DNA from: Halocafeteria seosinensis
Taxonomy: Eukaryota; Sar; Bigyra; Bicosoecida
Assembly (NCBI GenBank): GCA_001687465.1
Contig: LVLI01000202.1
Location: forward strand, 1-64,000
Length of the DNA: 64,000 nucleotides
Direction of reading: 5' to 3'
Positions 9,088 to 19,521 of the stretch are shown here, piece after piece. Position numbers and translations under genes: made by a program. The first letter of the stretch is position 1. The number at the start of each line of letters is the position of its first letter. The notes below the pieces were generated by a model that saw nothing but the letters and a program-made list of their open reading frames with translations, was not told the origin of the DNA and searched no databases.

Positions 9088-9345
9088 ATACAGTACTCCA
9101 GAACGACCTTGGATTGTGATAGATACTCCTGGGGATACAATAAAACAAAAATGAATTTCGTACGAGCAACAAAAAACACAGACCGCCGAGAATCCGGGAC
9201 GAAAGAACCCAAACAGTCTGGCTTCACTGAGCAAGACCAAGTCCGGATTGCCGAAGAAGCCTCTCAGGCTTATCACAGCCGAAAGCATGGACGACAAGGA
9301 CTCGGAGCCACCCAGGATATGAGGACTAAGAAACTCAAATCGGAC
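8900..9345. repeat. Segmental duplication, copy 2
   Basis: Colinear with 7655-8125. Here the plus-strand (Tudor-like) start is intact, while the minus-strand half, matching the MED11-like first exon, has lost its frame. Confidence 0.8.
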
Positions 9346-10110
9346 GCAACGCAGACAGGAAATGACGCTCCACCAGTTATATCGTCTTCTGGTCAGAGTG
9401 CACGGGAGAAGCGCGAGAAGTTGAGGGCATTCGCCCGACAGCAACTGGAGCATGTATCGCCCACGACGCAAGCGAAAGAAGATACCCAGGCGACAAGTTT
9501 TTGGGAAAGCATAGATAAAGCAATAGGGAGGAATCGACCTCTGGATTCGTCTGAAATCGATCAACGCCACAGCGATGCAATTTTTGGAAGCTCAAGTGGC
9601 GGTAGTAAGACAGCTGCCAAGAGACTTGGCAAGAGTGGCAAGGACATCCACCAATCTGGTGAACATTCAGACGACAGCTTTGATTTCGATGCCGTGTATG
9701 CATCTTCTACGTTACAGAGTGACCACGAAGCAGTGGAAGATAATAGTGCACCTCTCTACAAAATCCTTCAGAAAGGCGACATAGTTCTGGCCCGCTGGCC
9801 AAGAGATGGCAACTTCTACGAGGCGGTTGTGGACAGTGTGACGCATGGTGGATACCAAAATGCTCGCTACGGTGTATGGTTTACAGAATATCAACATCAC
9901 CAGGGCGAGCTCACACATGAAGATATTCAATTCATTTCGCGCCCTTCACAAAAAATAGATGAGGTACTGACTACTTCGGAAGACGTCTCCAAGAGGTCAA
10001 AGACAGAATCCTCAACTGACCAATCAGAGGGGACGAGCACAGAGAATGAAAACCCTCAGAAGAGCAATTGGAGATATAGACTGCAACAGAAAAGACAGGG
10101 TGCTCACTGA
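9151..10110 (+). CDS. Tudor-like domain protein
   Basis: A 319-residue single-exon protein starting at ATG 9151 (the frame is open slightly further upstream but without ATG). Residues 1-200 are polar and serine/lysine-rich. A compact domain at about residues 207-270 reads LQKGDIVLARWPRDGNFYEA, followed by YGVWFTEYQHHQGELTHEDI. This is the pattern of Tudor, Agenet or SGF29-like barrels: the phrase D-V-x-A-x-W..D..FY.A.V starts two strands and an aromatic cage is plausible. Such domains bind methylated histone tails, so a nuclear chromatin role is inferred. The stop at 10108-10110 overlaps the stop of the convergent RecQ gene by 7 bp. Confidence 0.65.
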   Translation: MNFVRATKNTDRRESGTKEPKQSGFTEQDQVRIAEEASQAYHSRKHGRQGLGATQDMRTKKLKSDATQTGNDAPPVISSSGQSAREKREKLRAFARQQLEHVSPTTQAKEDTQATSFWESIDKAIGRNRPLDSSEIDQRHSDAIFGSSSGGSKTAAKRLGKSGKDIHQSGEHSDDSFDFDAVYASSTLQSDHEAVEDNSAPLYKILQKGDIVLARWPRDGNFYEAVVDSVTHGGYQNARYGVWFTEYQHHQGELTHEDIQFISRPSQKIDEVLTTSEDVSKRSKTESSTDQSEGTSTENENPQKSNWRYRLQQKRQGAH

Positions 10111-13100
10111 TTGTAGTTGTAACTATGAAGAGACCCTACCCCGGTATTAGGCTTGACTTCTTCTAATGGCTGTCTTTTGTCCCCCGCGCCAAAGTAGGGA
10201 GACTTTGTATGCTTGCCAGGATTTGGTTTCGGAAGGGGCGTTATCGTGCTGCCACTGTTTGTTGAGGCAGTTGTAGTCTTTGGTGCCTCAGTCTTCCTTT
10301 TTTTGGCAGCGCTCTTCGGAGTGCCTCCTCGACTTTGTGGTCGTTTGGTGTTTTTCTGATTGCTGTTACCATTATTGCTGGAGGAGACTGAAGAACTGCC
10401 AGTTCCAGCACGTGGCGCCGGGGTTAGTCCTTCCGCTTTTAAGTATTCTTTGACCTTATCGACAAAGAACTTTCCAAGCGAGTTGACACGAGCACCAAAG
10501 CCTTCCACCTTCTTGATTTCCTCCAACGTAACAGGGACGTCGCACGCAATTGCCTCAACTACATTCTTCGCACAGAGAGTTTGAGGAGCGGAATTTGGGA
10601 ATTCCTGTTCTGCGTACTTTTCGAAGCGCATCCAGAGGAAATTGTACAAGCCCTCAGTTTTAAATAAGGGCAGTCTTCCATTTGCAAACGGGTTTGATTC
10701 ATCGGGAGAGCCAGTGGCATTGTTCCAACCTCCCTCGTCTTCATCAGATTCACCTTCGTCCAGGCAAATGACCTCTTCCGTGTTAACTGTACCTTGCGTA
10801 TTCGAAGCAGAAGCGGATGTGCGTCCTTTTTTCTCCTTGTCATTGCCGGCAGACTTCCCCTTGGTTGCTGCTTTCTTAGTTTTCTTAGTCTTACTCTGCT
10901 GCTGTTCCTCGGGTCGTTTCTGTTGCTCCACGACGAAAGGTACTACTACCTGTTCTCGAGGATTTTGAAGCAGAGAATGAGCCTTTTGACCTAGTATTAA
11001 TCTGTCGTTGCGGAATCCCATTTGATTTTCGACGGGTTTTTCGCTGATATAGCCTTGCATAGCCAGGTGCTGGATTATCGTCTGAGCGTCTTTCTTTAGA
11101 TATTTGGCCCCTAGTCCGTAAACTTCACTGCTTTCCAAAGACTCGAATCTGGCTCGGTTGCGTTTGTCAAACTTCCCCCCTGTGTACAAGGTGACCAGCT
11201 GTTTCAGAGTCAGCTGTGAATGGTGTTGTTTGAGCAAACGGACGATAGCCTTGGCGTCCTCCGTCACGTCAATGTTCTTCTCTTCCTTGGCGTTCTTGCA
11301 GTTATCGCAAGTCTTTCTGCAAGCGCTCTTGTCGAAGCTTTCCCCAAAGAATTGCAATATCATGCTCCTTCTGCAGCGCACCTGGTTTTCGCAATAATTT
11401 ATAATTGAACTTAAATTATCAAGCTGGAACTGTAGTTGCGATTGCTTTGTCACACTTTCTCGTATCAATTTTTCGATACGGCGCCTGTCCGAAAAGTGGT
11501 AATAGAGAATGCAATCCGCTGATTTACCGTCGCGACCCGCTCTACCAGATTCCTGGTAATAATGCGTCAAGCTTTTCGGTAATGAATGGTGGATTACGTA
11601 TCTCACATCTGGCTTGTTGATCCCCATCCCAAAGGCAACTGTTGCGCAAATTACAGGGACTTTGTCTCTGCTCCAGAGGGTATGGCACTTCTCTTTCGTG
11701 CGCTTGTCCTCAATCCCTGCGTGATAGTAAGTGGCTGTGCCTTCACCGAGTTCTTTGTTAATCTTCGATGCCATTTCTTCACAGTCGTTCCTACTCAAGC
11801 AATATACGATACCACTATGCTTTGGTCTCTCTCTGATGTAATCGACAATCTGCTGATTGACTTTTCTCTTAGGAATGACATAGTATCTAAGGTTTGGTCG
11901 GTTAAACGACTGCTTGAAAACAACAGTGCTCCTGCTCATCCGAAGAGCACCAACGACGTCCTTTACCACATGATGGGTGGCCGTAGCCGTCAGTGCCATA
12001 AGCGGGACATGGGGAAACGTCCTTTTCAGTCTACTCAGCATTAAATAATCTGGACGAAAATCATGCCCCCACTGACTCACACAATGTGCCTCATCAATTA
12101 CAAATCTGTTAAGCTCTCCCCGTTCATCAACTTTCCCTAGCATGCGAAAGAGGCTATCACTTTGTGATACCTTTTCCGGGGTGATATAAAGCAGATTGAC
12201 CTCTGTACGGGGAGACCATAGGCGCGATATGACTCGACGTCGATCTTCTTCACTTTGGTCTGATGACAACAACTCTGCTTCGACGTTTATGGCCCGCATT
12301 TGTTCAACTTGATCTTGCATCAAACTGAGTAATGGAGAAACAACGACGGTTAGGCCTTTTTGCATGCATGCAGGGAGCTGGTAGCAAAGCGACTTCCCAC
12401 CTCCCGTAGGCATTAACACGAAGACATCATAATTAGCTAGAGCAGCAGCCACGACTCCTGCTTGCTTTCCTCGAAAGGCTTGATGACCGAATATATCCCT
12501 ATTGGCAGCTGCTGCCTCTTCGTATGAAACACCATAACGTCGAAAATATTCCTGTGGGGCCAAGGAGTCGTCTTCCGTAGCTTCCGCATGCGCGCGTTCT
12601 TCTTTGTCCTCATTTGGTTCGAAATGTGATGATGCATTCAGAAAACCACTATTTTTTAGCGAGCCACGCCCAAAATTCTCTAGGATATCGGCAGTTGCAG
12701 CAGCCACAGAGGGATCGTCGAAGTCTGGGAATAAATTAGCATACTCATCGCTATCCGTTGTCGCCGTATCTGTCATGGTGCCAGTGGTTGGTACCGAGGC
12801 AGGCCCACTATTTACAGTATTTTCGGCTTGCCCAGTGAAGGAGTCGCCTCCCTCGCGGAAATCCATATCAACATCGTCATCACCCCATAGAGCCGCAATG
12901 TCTTCTTCTACGTCCCACATATCTGTATCTCTGGTACCTGGCGTTGTAGGAGCCTTCGAAGTTGTACCGGTGTAGGTAGGGGTGTGAGAAACACTGCCTC
13001 CTGTTTGAGCACGTGGCGCTGTTTCACGGTCACGCGTTTCATATGAGTTTGTCTCCGCAATATTTGCCGTAATGAGGGCAGAGGTAGCCCTATGTTGCTG

Positions 13101-13890
13101 TTGTTTACGTTTGAGCGCTGCGAGGCGGTTTTCAGCCACTTGGATTTGAGTGCTTAGCTTGTTGTTGCGTTCTACGTCTTGCGGATCAAGCATGCCTTCC
13201 CCGGTAGTCAACATAGACGACAGCTTGAGTGCTAATTGCTGCCTTTCTTCTTTCAGCTCCTTGATACGCTTCTCCGCAGCCTCAATATCGTCGGTTAAAT
13301 GATCGTATCCTCCAGCAGGTACTGAATCCCGTGGAGCCTGATCGTTACGCCCACTCGATGGTAACCCAGGTTCCGGAGTGAGTAGAGGATTCGTCGTGTG
13401 TGTGTGAGCATGCCCGTTATGATCTGATGTCATCGAAACGCCTTGGTAGGGTCGATTAGATCCTTCAGTCGAAAAGGAACCTTCGTCAAGGACCGCAGCT
13501 AGAACGTTATCGTCCAAGTCGTCATTATGAGGAAGAGTTGGAGCGGTTCGTCTATTGTCTCGTTGTGGACGTCGGTCCACAGAATCCGTCGCTGGATGTC
13601 TCTCATTGGAAGTGCTAGCTGTATGCAAACTGACGCGACTGCTCATTGGGCCATCTGCAGAGCCAGTGACAGCTTCTTTCCGATTGGAACAGCTAGCTGT
13701 ATGCGTATTGGGGCGAGCGCCCATCGGCCCATCTTTGACTACTTTGTCAAGATCTTTGAATGGCACTTTAATCAAAGATTCATCGACCGGTGCTAGCTGT
13801 GTCCAAGAGGATCTGTACAAGAGCGTGCCAAAGATTACAGGTCAAAAGCTACCCTGGGCTGTATCCACCCTCACTTACATGTCTCCACAT
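10104..13890 (-). CDS. RecQ family DNA helicase, BLM/Sgs1-like
   Basis: About 1,234 residues, an ATP-dependent 3'-5' helicase for recombination and fork repair in the nucleus. After a disordered 450-residue N-terminus come Walker A (MPTGGGKSLCYQLPA), the DEAH box (VIDEAHCVSQWGHDFRPDY), ALTATAT, the helicase C half, and the RecQ zinc-binding cysteines (CRRSMILQFFGE...C...CDNC). The C-terminus has an HRDC domain (about 1,040-1,120) and a basic tail. The main exon, 10104-13796, has no ATG near its 5' end. I propose a 12-nt first exon (13879-13890, MWRH) joined by an 82-nt intron; this start is an inference. The first 70 residues contain a diverged tandem repeat (DGPMGARPNTHTAS / DGPMSSRVSLHTAS). 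BLM-like rather than RecQ1-like because of HRDC and the long N-terminus. Confidence 0.92.
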
Positions 13891-14809
13891 CTGTGATCAC
13901 CAGACAGCACTTTTCCCCTGTCCAGTGAAGCATAATATGACTCAGATGGATTCTGCGCCCCCTATATCGCGTCAAGAATAGCGCAGCTGACTGTCAATGG
14001 ACGACGTGCTTACCTCGTGAAGCTTGGCAAGATGCTTGTCAAGATTGTTTCGAACCGGCATTCTCACTGCTTCAGCAGCTAATCAATGCAACAAAACTGA
14101 CCCACTTCGACCAAGCTCTGTATGTTGTATTCAGGCAAAGCTACAGAACATAAGAGATGGGAAGGTCGTTCTTTTGGCAAATTCTCTTTGCTCTGATGTC
14201 TAAACGGCAGGCTTTATTATCACTCTCCAGCTTGCCACCACAACAGTCCACTAGCTGTTGGCAATGGCCATCGATACCTCAGATCCTGAGAATGTATGTC
14301 TTGGTGTGAAAGTCTAGATTTAATGCTATATAGAGCTGATAAACTAAAACAAGAATTCTTCCATCGTTCTTCTGTAGCAACGCTATCCAAGAACAGACAC
14401 CGGTCAAGCCTATTCAGCTTTATATCGATATGATGACATACATTATTTCGCGATCTTTTATCAACCCTATTGTTGTGGGCAACTTGTGCTTTGTATAATT
14501 GAAGCCGTAAAGTCGAACAACGATAGGTGTATTTGAATTGTGGAATTCAAATAGAGAAGTGAGTAATCCCCTCCCCCTTCAAGGGGGCCCTTGGTTTGAA
14601 GGTTCCAGTTGGAGCTCATGTCGTCTATTCCTTATGAATAAATACGTCTTTTTATCTTAGACGAATTCAAAAGTACTCGTGCATTGAAATTTGGTACAGT
14701 AGCTACTACCGGGGTCGTACTTCCCCATGCAGAATTGTGGACAATAGCAGTGTCACAATACCTAGTCAGAATAACCTTAAAACGTGAGAATCAATCCATT
14801 AAGTTATAA
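13891..14809. other. Intergenic; one unassigned Cys-containing open frame
   Basis: A plus-strand frame from about 13942 to TAA 14151-14153 reads LPREAWQDACQDCFEPAF and then FDQALYVVFRQSYRT, which looks protein-like. It has no ATG in frame and no convincing splice partner, so it is not called a gene. A perfect 10-bp hairpin lies at 14530-14553. Confidence 0.35.
14530..14553. repeat. Perfect 10-bp hairpin with GTGG loop
   Basis: TATTTGAATT and AATTCAAATA are exact reverse complements separated by GTGG. It lies 260 bp past the 3' end of the DUF924 gene (minus strand). Function unknown. Confidence 0.6.
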
Positions 14810-15973
14810 TTATTGTCCATATGTCATTGCCGTCTTAAGGTATTCCTCTTCTTCTGGAGTATTTGTTCGTCCCAATGACTTGTTACGGTAAGGAAATCTT
14901 CCGAATCTGTCAACGCTAAACCACCTGTATACTAAACTTTGTTGAAACAAGTTTCGCACATAAAATTAAATTACCTTTTAATTACGTTATAGTGGTCCAT
15001 GAGTATGTCACGAGTGGATCCATCTTCAAACATTTTTAGCTGTCACGGACATAGCAACAACACTCTCTCGGTCAGATCTTCACTTCTAGCTGGACATTCG
15101 CTATATTGTTACCTTGGTAAATTCCTCGACGCTCTTTTCTTGGAGATCCATGTCTTCCGCGTGCATCAGTGGAGTCAGTGCAAAAAGCCGCATTGTTTCA
15201 GGCAGTGCATCCCACCTCCGGTCTGACAAACCCTTGAGACACAGTTCTTGAGCCTGCTTTGACAGCTTTATATATTAAACCCTACCATTCCTTGAACAAA
15301 GGCAGCGTATGAACTCACATATTTGTCGTACGCAAAAGCTTTCTCAGTCCCTCTGTAAATGTTCCTGGGAAACTGGTCTAGGAGAATGGTTTTGGCCAGT
15401 CCTCCCATGGTAGTCTTGTTCCACTCGTCCAAACTAGCTGTGTGCAAACGTCGAATGCACGCTATAAACGAATAGCGGAGTCGCTTAATGATATTGTTCC
15501 CTTACAAGCATCTTCTTCAAACCGAAGCAAAAGTGGTTCAAATTGTTCACGAAGTTGGCGGTCGAGTTCCTTACTAGACTGGAACCACCATCTGCGGTAT
15601 GCAAGAATAGCACATCCAGTGGGCAATAGTTAATAGGTTAGAAGGCGATTAATTTCCACTTGGCTTACGGCTGGAATTGTGAAGTGCCTTTGTCGTCCGC
15701 TTCTGGAAACCAAAACGAAAGAACTGGAAACCATGGTTGACCGTCCTCGCGCTTCACTAGGTCTGGTAAGTTAGTGCTGCAATCTCCGGCGGAAGTGCAA
15801 AACGAGGAAGAAGCAGATGACATCGTAGACGTGTATGATAGAGAGAGCACCGAAATAAGATTATAAATGCCCCCACAGACACCTCTAAACGGTACGCTCC
15901 TGTAGATGGAAGATCGCACAACTCCTCGAGTCCGAGGCTTTTTGGTACACTGATACAAGGATCGACGCAACAT
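14810..15973 (-). CDS. DUF924 family protein
   Basis: Six exons (15669-15973, 15506-15591, 15319-15437, 15113-15265, 14975-15039, 14810-14924) with GT-AG introns of 50-78 nt join in frame to 280 residues. The family signature is clear in order: VLSFWFPEAD, WWFQSSKELDRQLREQFEPL, ILLDQFPRNIYRGTEKAFAY, RLFALTPLMHAEDMDLQEKS and RFGRFPYRNKSLGR. DUF924 proteins are small alpha-helical (TPR-like) proteins of bacteria and eukaryotes with no established reaction. The first ~70 residues (MLRRSLYQCTKKPRTR...) are basic and hydroxylated and could be a mitochondrial or plastid presequence; an internal ATG at 15823 is an alternative start. Confidence 0.88.
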
Positions 15974-17234
15974 ACCCCACTTTAAATGTATTTCTAGCTA
16001 TGCGGATTCAAGATAACAAACCAAGAATGACCAGGCTCTGTAGAGGATAAAGTCGTCGTAAACACAGCGTACTGGGGTTTCTAGAAAGTATGTCTTTTGG
16101 TTGCTTCTAGAAACCCATGTTGTGAAGTAGTCTAAGCTACTACCGCACCGCCGCGGACTCCGCGGAGTACGACATAGAGGAGAAGAACTGGTGACAATGC
16201 TCTCTGAGTTGGAGCACCTCGTTGCATTTCGTACGAGTAGATAGTAAGCCTTTCATTAACGACGATACGCAGACTAATCAGAGGTAGTGCGGCCGGAGCG
16301 TTGAAGTTCCACCGTAATGGCGTTTGCGCCGTGTATCCTTTGGCGATCAATTGAGCACAGAACTTATTTGAAACAAATGGGCTATCTCACACCCTCAATG
16401 TTCTCGTTCTAGCCAGCTGAGCACAGTTCCTTCCTGGTCCTTTGCAACGTGGTTTACATAGCTACAGGGGTTGTACAATTGTATTGAATCTTGTTAGACT
16501 CTTGTGCAAATTTCGGCAGAAAATGCTCTGAAAGTGTATGTAGTGTATTTTGCAATAGGGATATCCAGATGCAACTCTACAGGTCGACTGGAACTTCCAA
16601 GTTGGCTTCTTGAGTTCTTGGATGAGAAGCTTGTTCCGTGGTTGACGTTGTCTACAACTCATTAAAATAACATTCGATTTTGGGTATCTGTGCTATCTGA
16701 TTGTATGATCAACCCTTCCATTAGCATGCTCACAATGTTATGAGCCTCCTTCAGAACGTGGTACTGTATGGCACCAGTGCTACCAAGGCGGTAAATTGCG
16801 GTAGATCCTTGCCGCAGTTGCAGTGCCGCTGGACAGACAACTCGCTTCACAAACATGCCAAGCTACCGGATTCTGCTTTAATCATTAGAGTTTAACACTT
16901 GTAATTCCGCGGTTTGACGTGCTCGGATGGTGCTTATCTTGGGATTCGCAAGTGTTTCTATTAAGCATCCAGGCTGGTAACGGCAGCACTCGTACTTCAT
17001 TGAAGAAGTTGTTCGGAATAGACTTCGGTAGATGATTCAGTGGCGTCTATACGCTTGTTATGGCGCTTCATATCGAATATCTATAACATAGAAGGACTGC
17101 CATTCGGAGTGAATATACAATACGTTGGGAGGTTTAAATCGGACCAGCCAGAGACAGCTATATCAGTGGAAACCTTAAGGGACAAAGCGAACACGCACGC
17201 AGAGAGTTAGAGAGAGTTCCCGAGAACACGAATA
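15974..17234. other. Intergenic, 1.26 kb, nothing recognised
   Basis: Both strands carry only short frames without motif or splice support (for example minus 16662-16856 and 16132-16350). The last 100 bases contain a purine-rich AGAGAGTTAGAGAGAG run just before the carrier gene start, a plausible 5' leader. Confidence 0.4.
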
Positions 17235-18401
17235 ATGGTTGATGCCAAAGACGAAGCTACAGATTCTGCAACATATTCACAAGTCGCTGATGGTTCATAT
17301 GCGCAAGCAGGGCGAGGGACCCGCTGTGTCCAGGAGAGCGAACACGTGCGAAGTCCCAAACAGCAGCCCATTGAAGCAGACAACCAAGGCACAACGGCCA
17401 AGAAAACATCATATGCTGTATCGAAATCGTTCATTGCCGGTGGTATTGCTGGATCTACAGCCAAAACGTGTATTGCACCGTTGGATCGTGCAAAAATATT
17501 GTTCCAAACGAGCAAACGTGCCTTCAGTATACGCGCTGCCCTTGCTGTTCTGTACGACATTGCAAGAGAGGAAGGCTTCAGAGCGATGTGGAGGGGCAAC
17601 AGCGCTACAGTAGCACGTGTTTATCCTTATTCTGGGATCCAGTTAATGTCTTTTGATCAGTTCAAGAAGATCGTATTAAAACTACACGGGAAGGACCGCA
17701 CAAGACTAAGGAAGAGAGAAAAATTTCTGTGTGGTGCTTCCGCTGGCGCAGTCTCTGTTATGATTACCTACCCATTGGATTTAATGCGCGCAAAACTGGC
17801 GGTACAGCGCGGAGAAAACAGGTACTACAAAGGAATGAGTAAGTAACTCGTGGTCTTTGGTGTTCTGGTATCCAGATGTTCACGTGGTTTTCCTGTGTTC
17901 TTAAATGCCTACACAGTCGACGCGTTTCGTAAAGTCATTAAGCAGGATGGTATACTAGGTTTATATAGAGGATTGACTCCGACGATTCTAGGCATTTTGC
18001 CGTACGCTGGTCTGTCGTTCTTTACCTATCACCAGCTTCAACAAGTTCTCTCTGACAGAACGGGAAAGAAGGCTTCCATGATCCAAAAAATGGGATGTGG
18101 AGCTGTGGCTGGATTGGTAGGACAGTCTTTCACGTACCCCTTAGATATTGCCCGTCGACGGATGCAAACATACACACCAAAAGGGATAGAAGATTCTGCT
18201 ACCAATCCTGAGACAAGGACAGTGCCACAACAGATGTTGCGAATGACTGAAATCCTGGTAACCGTGTCCCGGAATGAAGGAATCAAAAAAGGACTATTCA
18301 AGGGTCTATCGATGAATTGGATAAAGGGCCCCATTAGCGTTAGCATTAGCTTCACTACATTCGATTTGTTGAAAAGATTCATGCACATCGAGAATGCTTG
18401 A
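17235..18401 (+). CDS. Mitochondrial carrier, CoA/adenine-nucleotide type (SLC25A42/LEU5-like)
   Basis: Exons 17235-17838 and 17917-18401, split by a 78-nt intron, give 362 residues. Three repeats of the carrier family are visible, each with its P-x-D/E-x-x-(K/R) signature: PLDRAKILFQ, PLDLMRAKLA and PLDIARRRMQ. GIQLMSFDQF and GLSFFTYHQL mark even-numbered helices. A ~65-residue hydrophilic N-terminus precedes the first repeat (FIAGGIAGSTAKTCIAPLD). The motifs GNSATVARVYPYSGIQ and GLTPTILGILPYAGLSF are typical of the group importing coenzyme A or related nucleotides across the inner mitochondrial membrane. Substrate is inferred from this resemblance only. Confidence 0.9.
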
Positions 18402-18435
18402 GAGGAAACATGGAAAAATAAGGTGGAGGGCAGTG

Positions 18436-18853
18436 TCAGTCCCTAGTTAACCTTATTACTCAAGCGACTTCCATTCTCTGCGGTGGAATAATTGTTTCAG
18501 GTGGTATTTCATCTGATTTTTACCGGGGTTTCTACACCACCACCTGTATCGGCTACGCCCTACCGGTATATTCTGCCAAAATAAAATCCGAACCTCCACG
18601 CACAAGAACCCGCTCCTCATCGAAAACGGTGTCTTTGCCCTTTTGGAATGAAACATTTCCCGTTGTCGCGAATACTACCAGCGAGACGAACACGTTGCAA
18701 TTCATCAGTTCGGGCTTGAGAGGTTTGCTGTCCTCCTCGACCAGGATCTTGTTCCCAAATACGTGCCCCCCTCGTGCCGCTTTGCTTGAAACATTGCAAA
18801 TGATTGAGGCCACTAACATACCCCAATCTCAAGATAGCATCCTCGCTGCTTGA
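18436..18853 (+). pseudogene. C2-like domain fragment without a start codon
   Basis: A plus-strand frame stays open for about 139 codons to TGA at 18851-18853. It contains RTRTRSSSKTVSLPFWNETF, which matches the C2-domain step from one beta strand (R-T-R..SKT) through the P-x-W-N-E-x-F landmark. There is no ATG upstream in frame before a stop at about 18423. The first calcium-binding loop is not recognisable. Either the fragment is a relic or it is an exon of a gene whose other parts I failed to find. Confidence 0.35.
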
Positions 18854-19521
18854 CTTCTCGGTGCGAATATAATAGCGATTCGTTCCAAGTTTTTATGAAG
18901 GACTATCCAATCTCGCAACACGAGGCTGATACCCTCAGTTTTGGGGAGTCCGTGGTTATCGAATCGATGGGCTTATTTATAAACTTAAACACAGTTTCAC
19001 TTCTTTCTTTCTTGTTGTAGTCAACTTGTGGGTTCTTGTCGTGGCCGTGATAGTACCACGCTTTATCGCTGGCAGTGTATGAACGCCATCAATTCGAGCT
19101 TCGAAACTCCCAAACTCTGATCCATTCAAACTTTGAATTTCAAAGCGAGTAGCATGTCGAATTCTCGCAAAATCGAAAAGAGGACGGACCGCCTAGAAAC
19201 TTCCATCGCCATTAGTATCCTATACTTCTACACAGGTAATCCATACAACAAGCATAAATAAATCACCTGCTTGATCCAGGTCCCTCCAAAGCCCTAGCAT
19301 TGCTAGCAACTACAATCGTTGCTAACAATGCAGCTGAAAACTAAGTAGACGAAAAGTTTGCCATTTCGACATCACACAAACACACCAGTGCATTGCAATG
19401 TCGATTAGTCATTAGTGGTTCCATCTGGCTTGCTTCTAGGTAGTATTCTCTTGTATTAACACTCAGCTAAGGTGTTGGTTGTTAGGTGCACCGTATCGAG
19501 GTGTAGAACAGACGAATAAAG
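18854..19521. other. Intergenic, upstream of PPWD1-like gene
   Basis: No feature supported on either strand. Confidence 0.4.
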
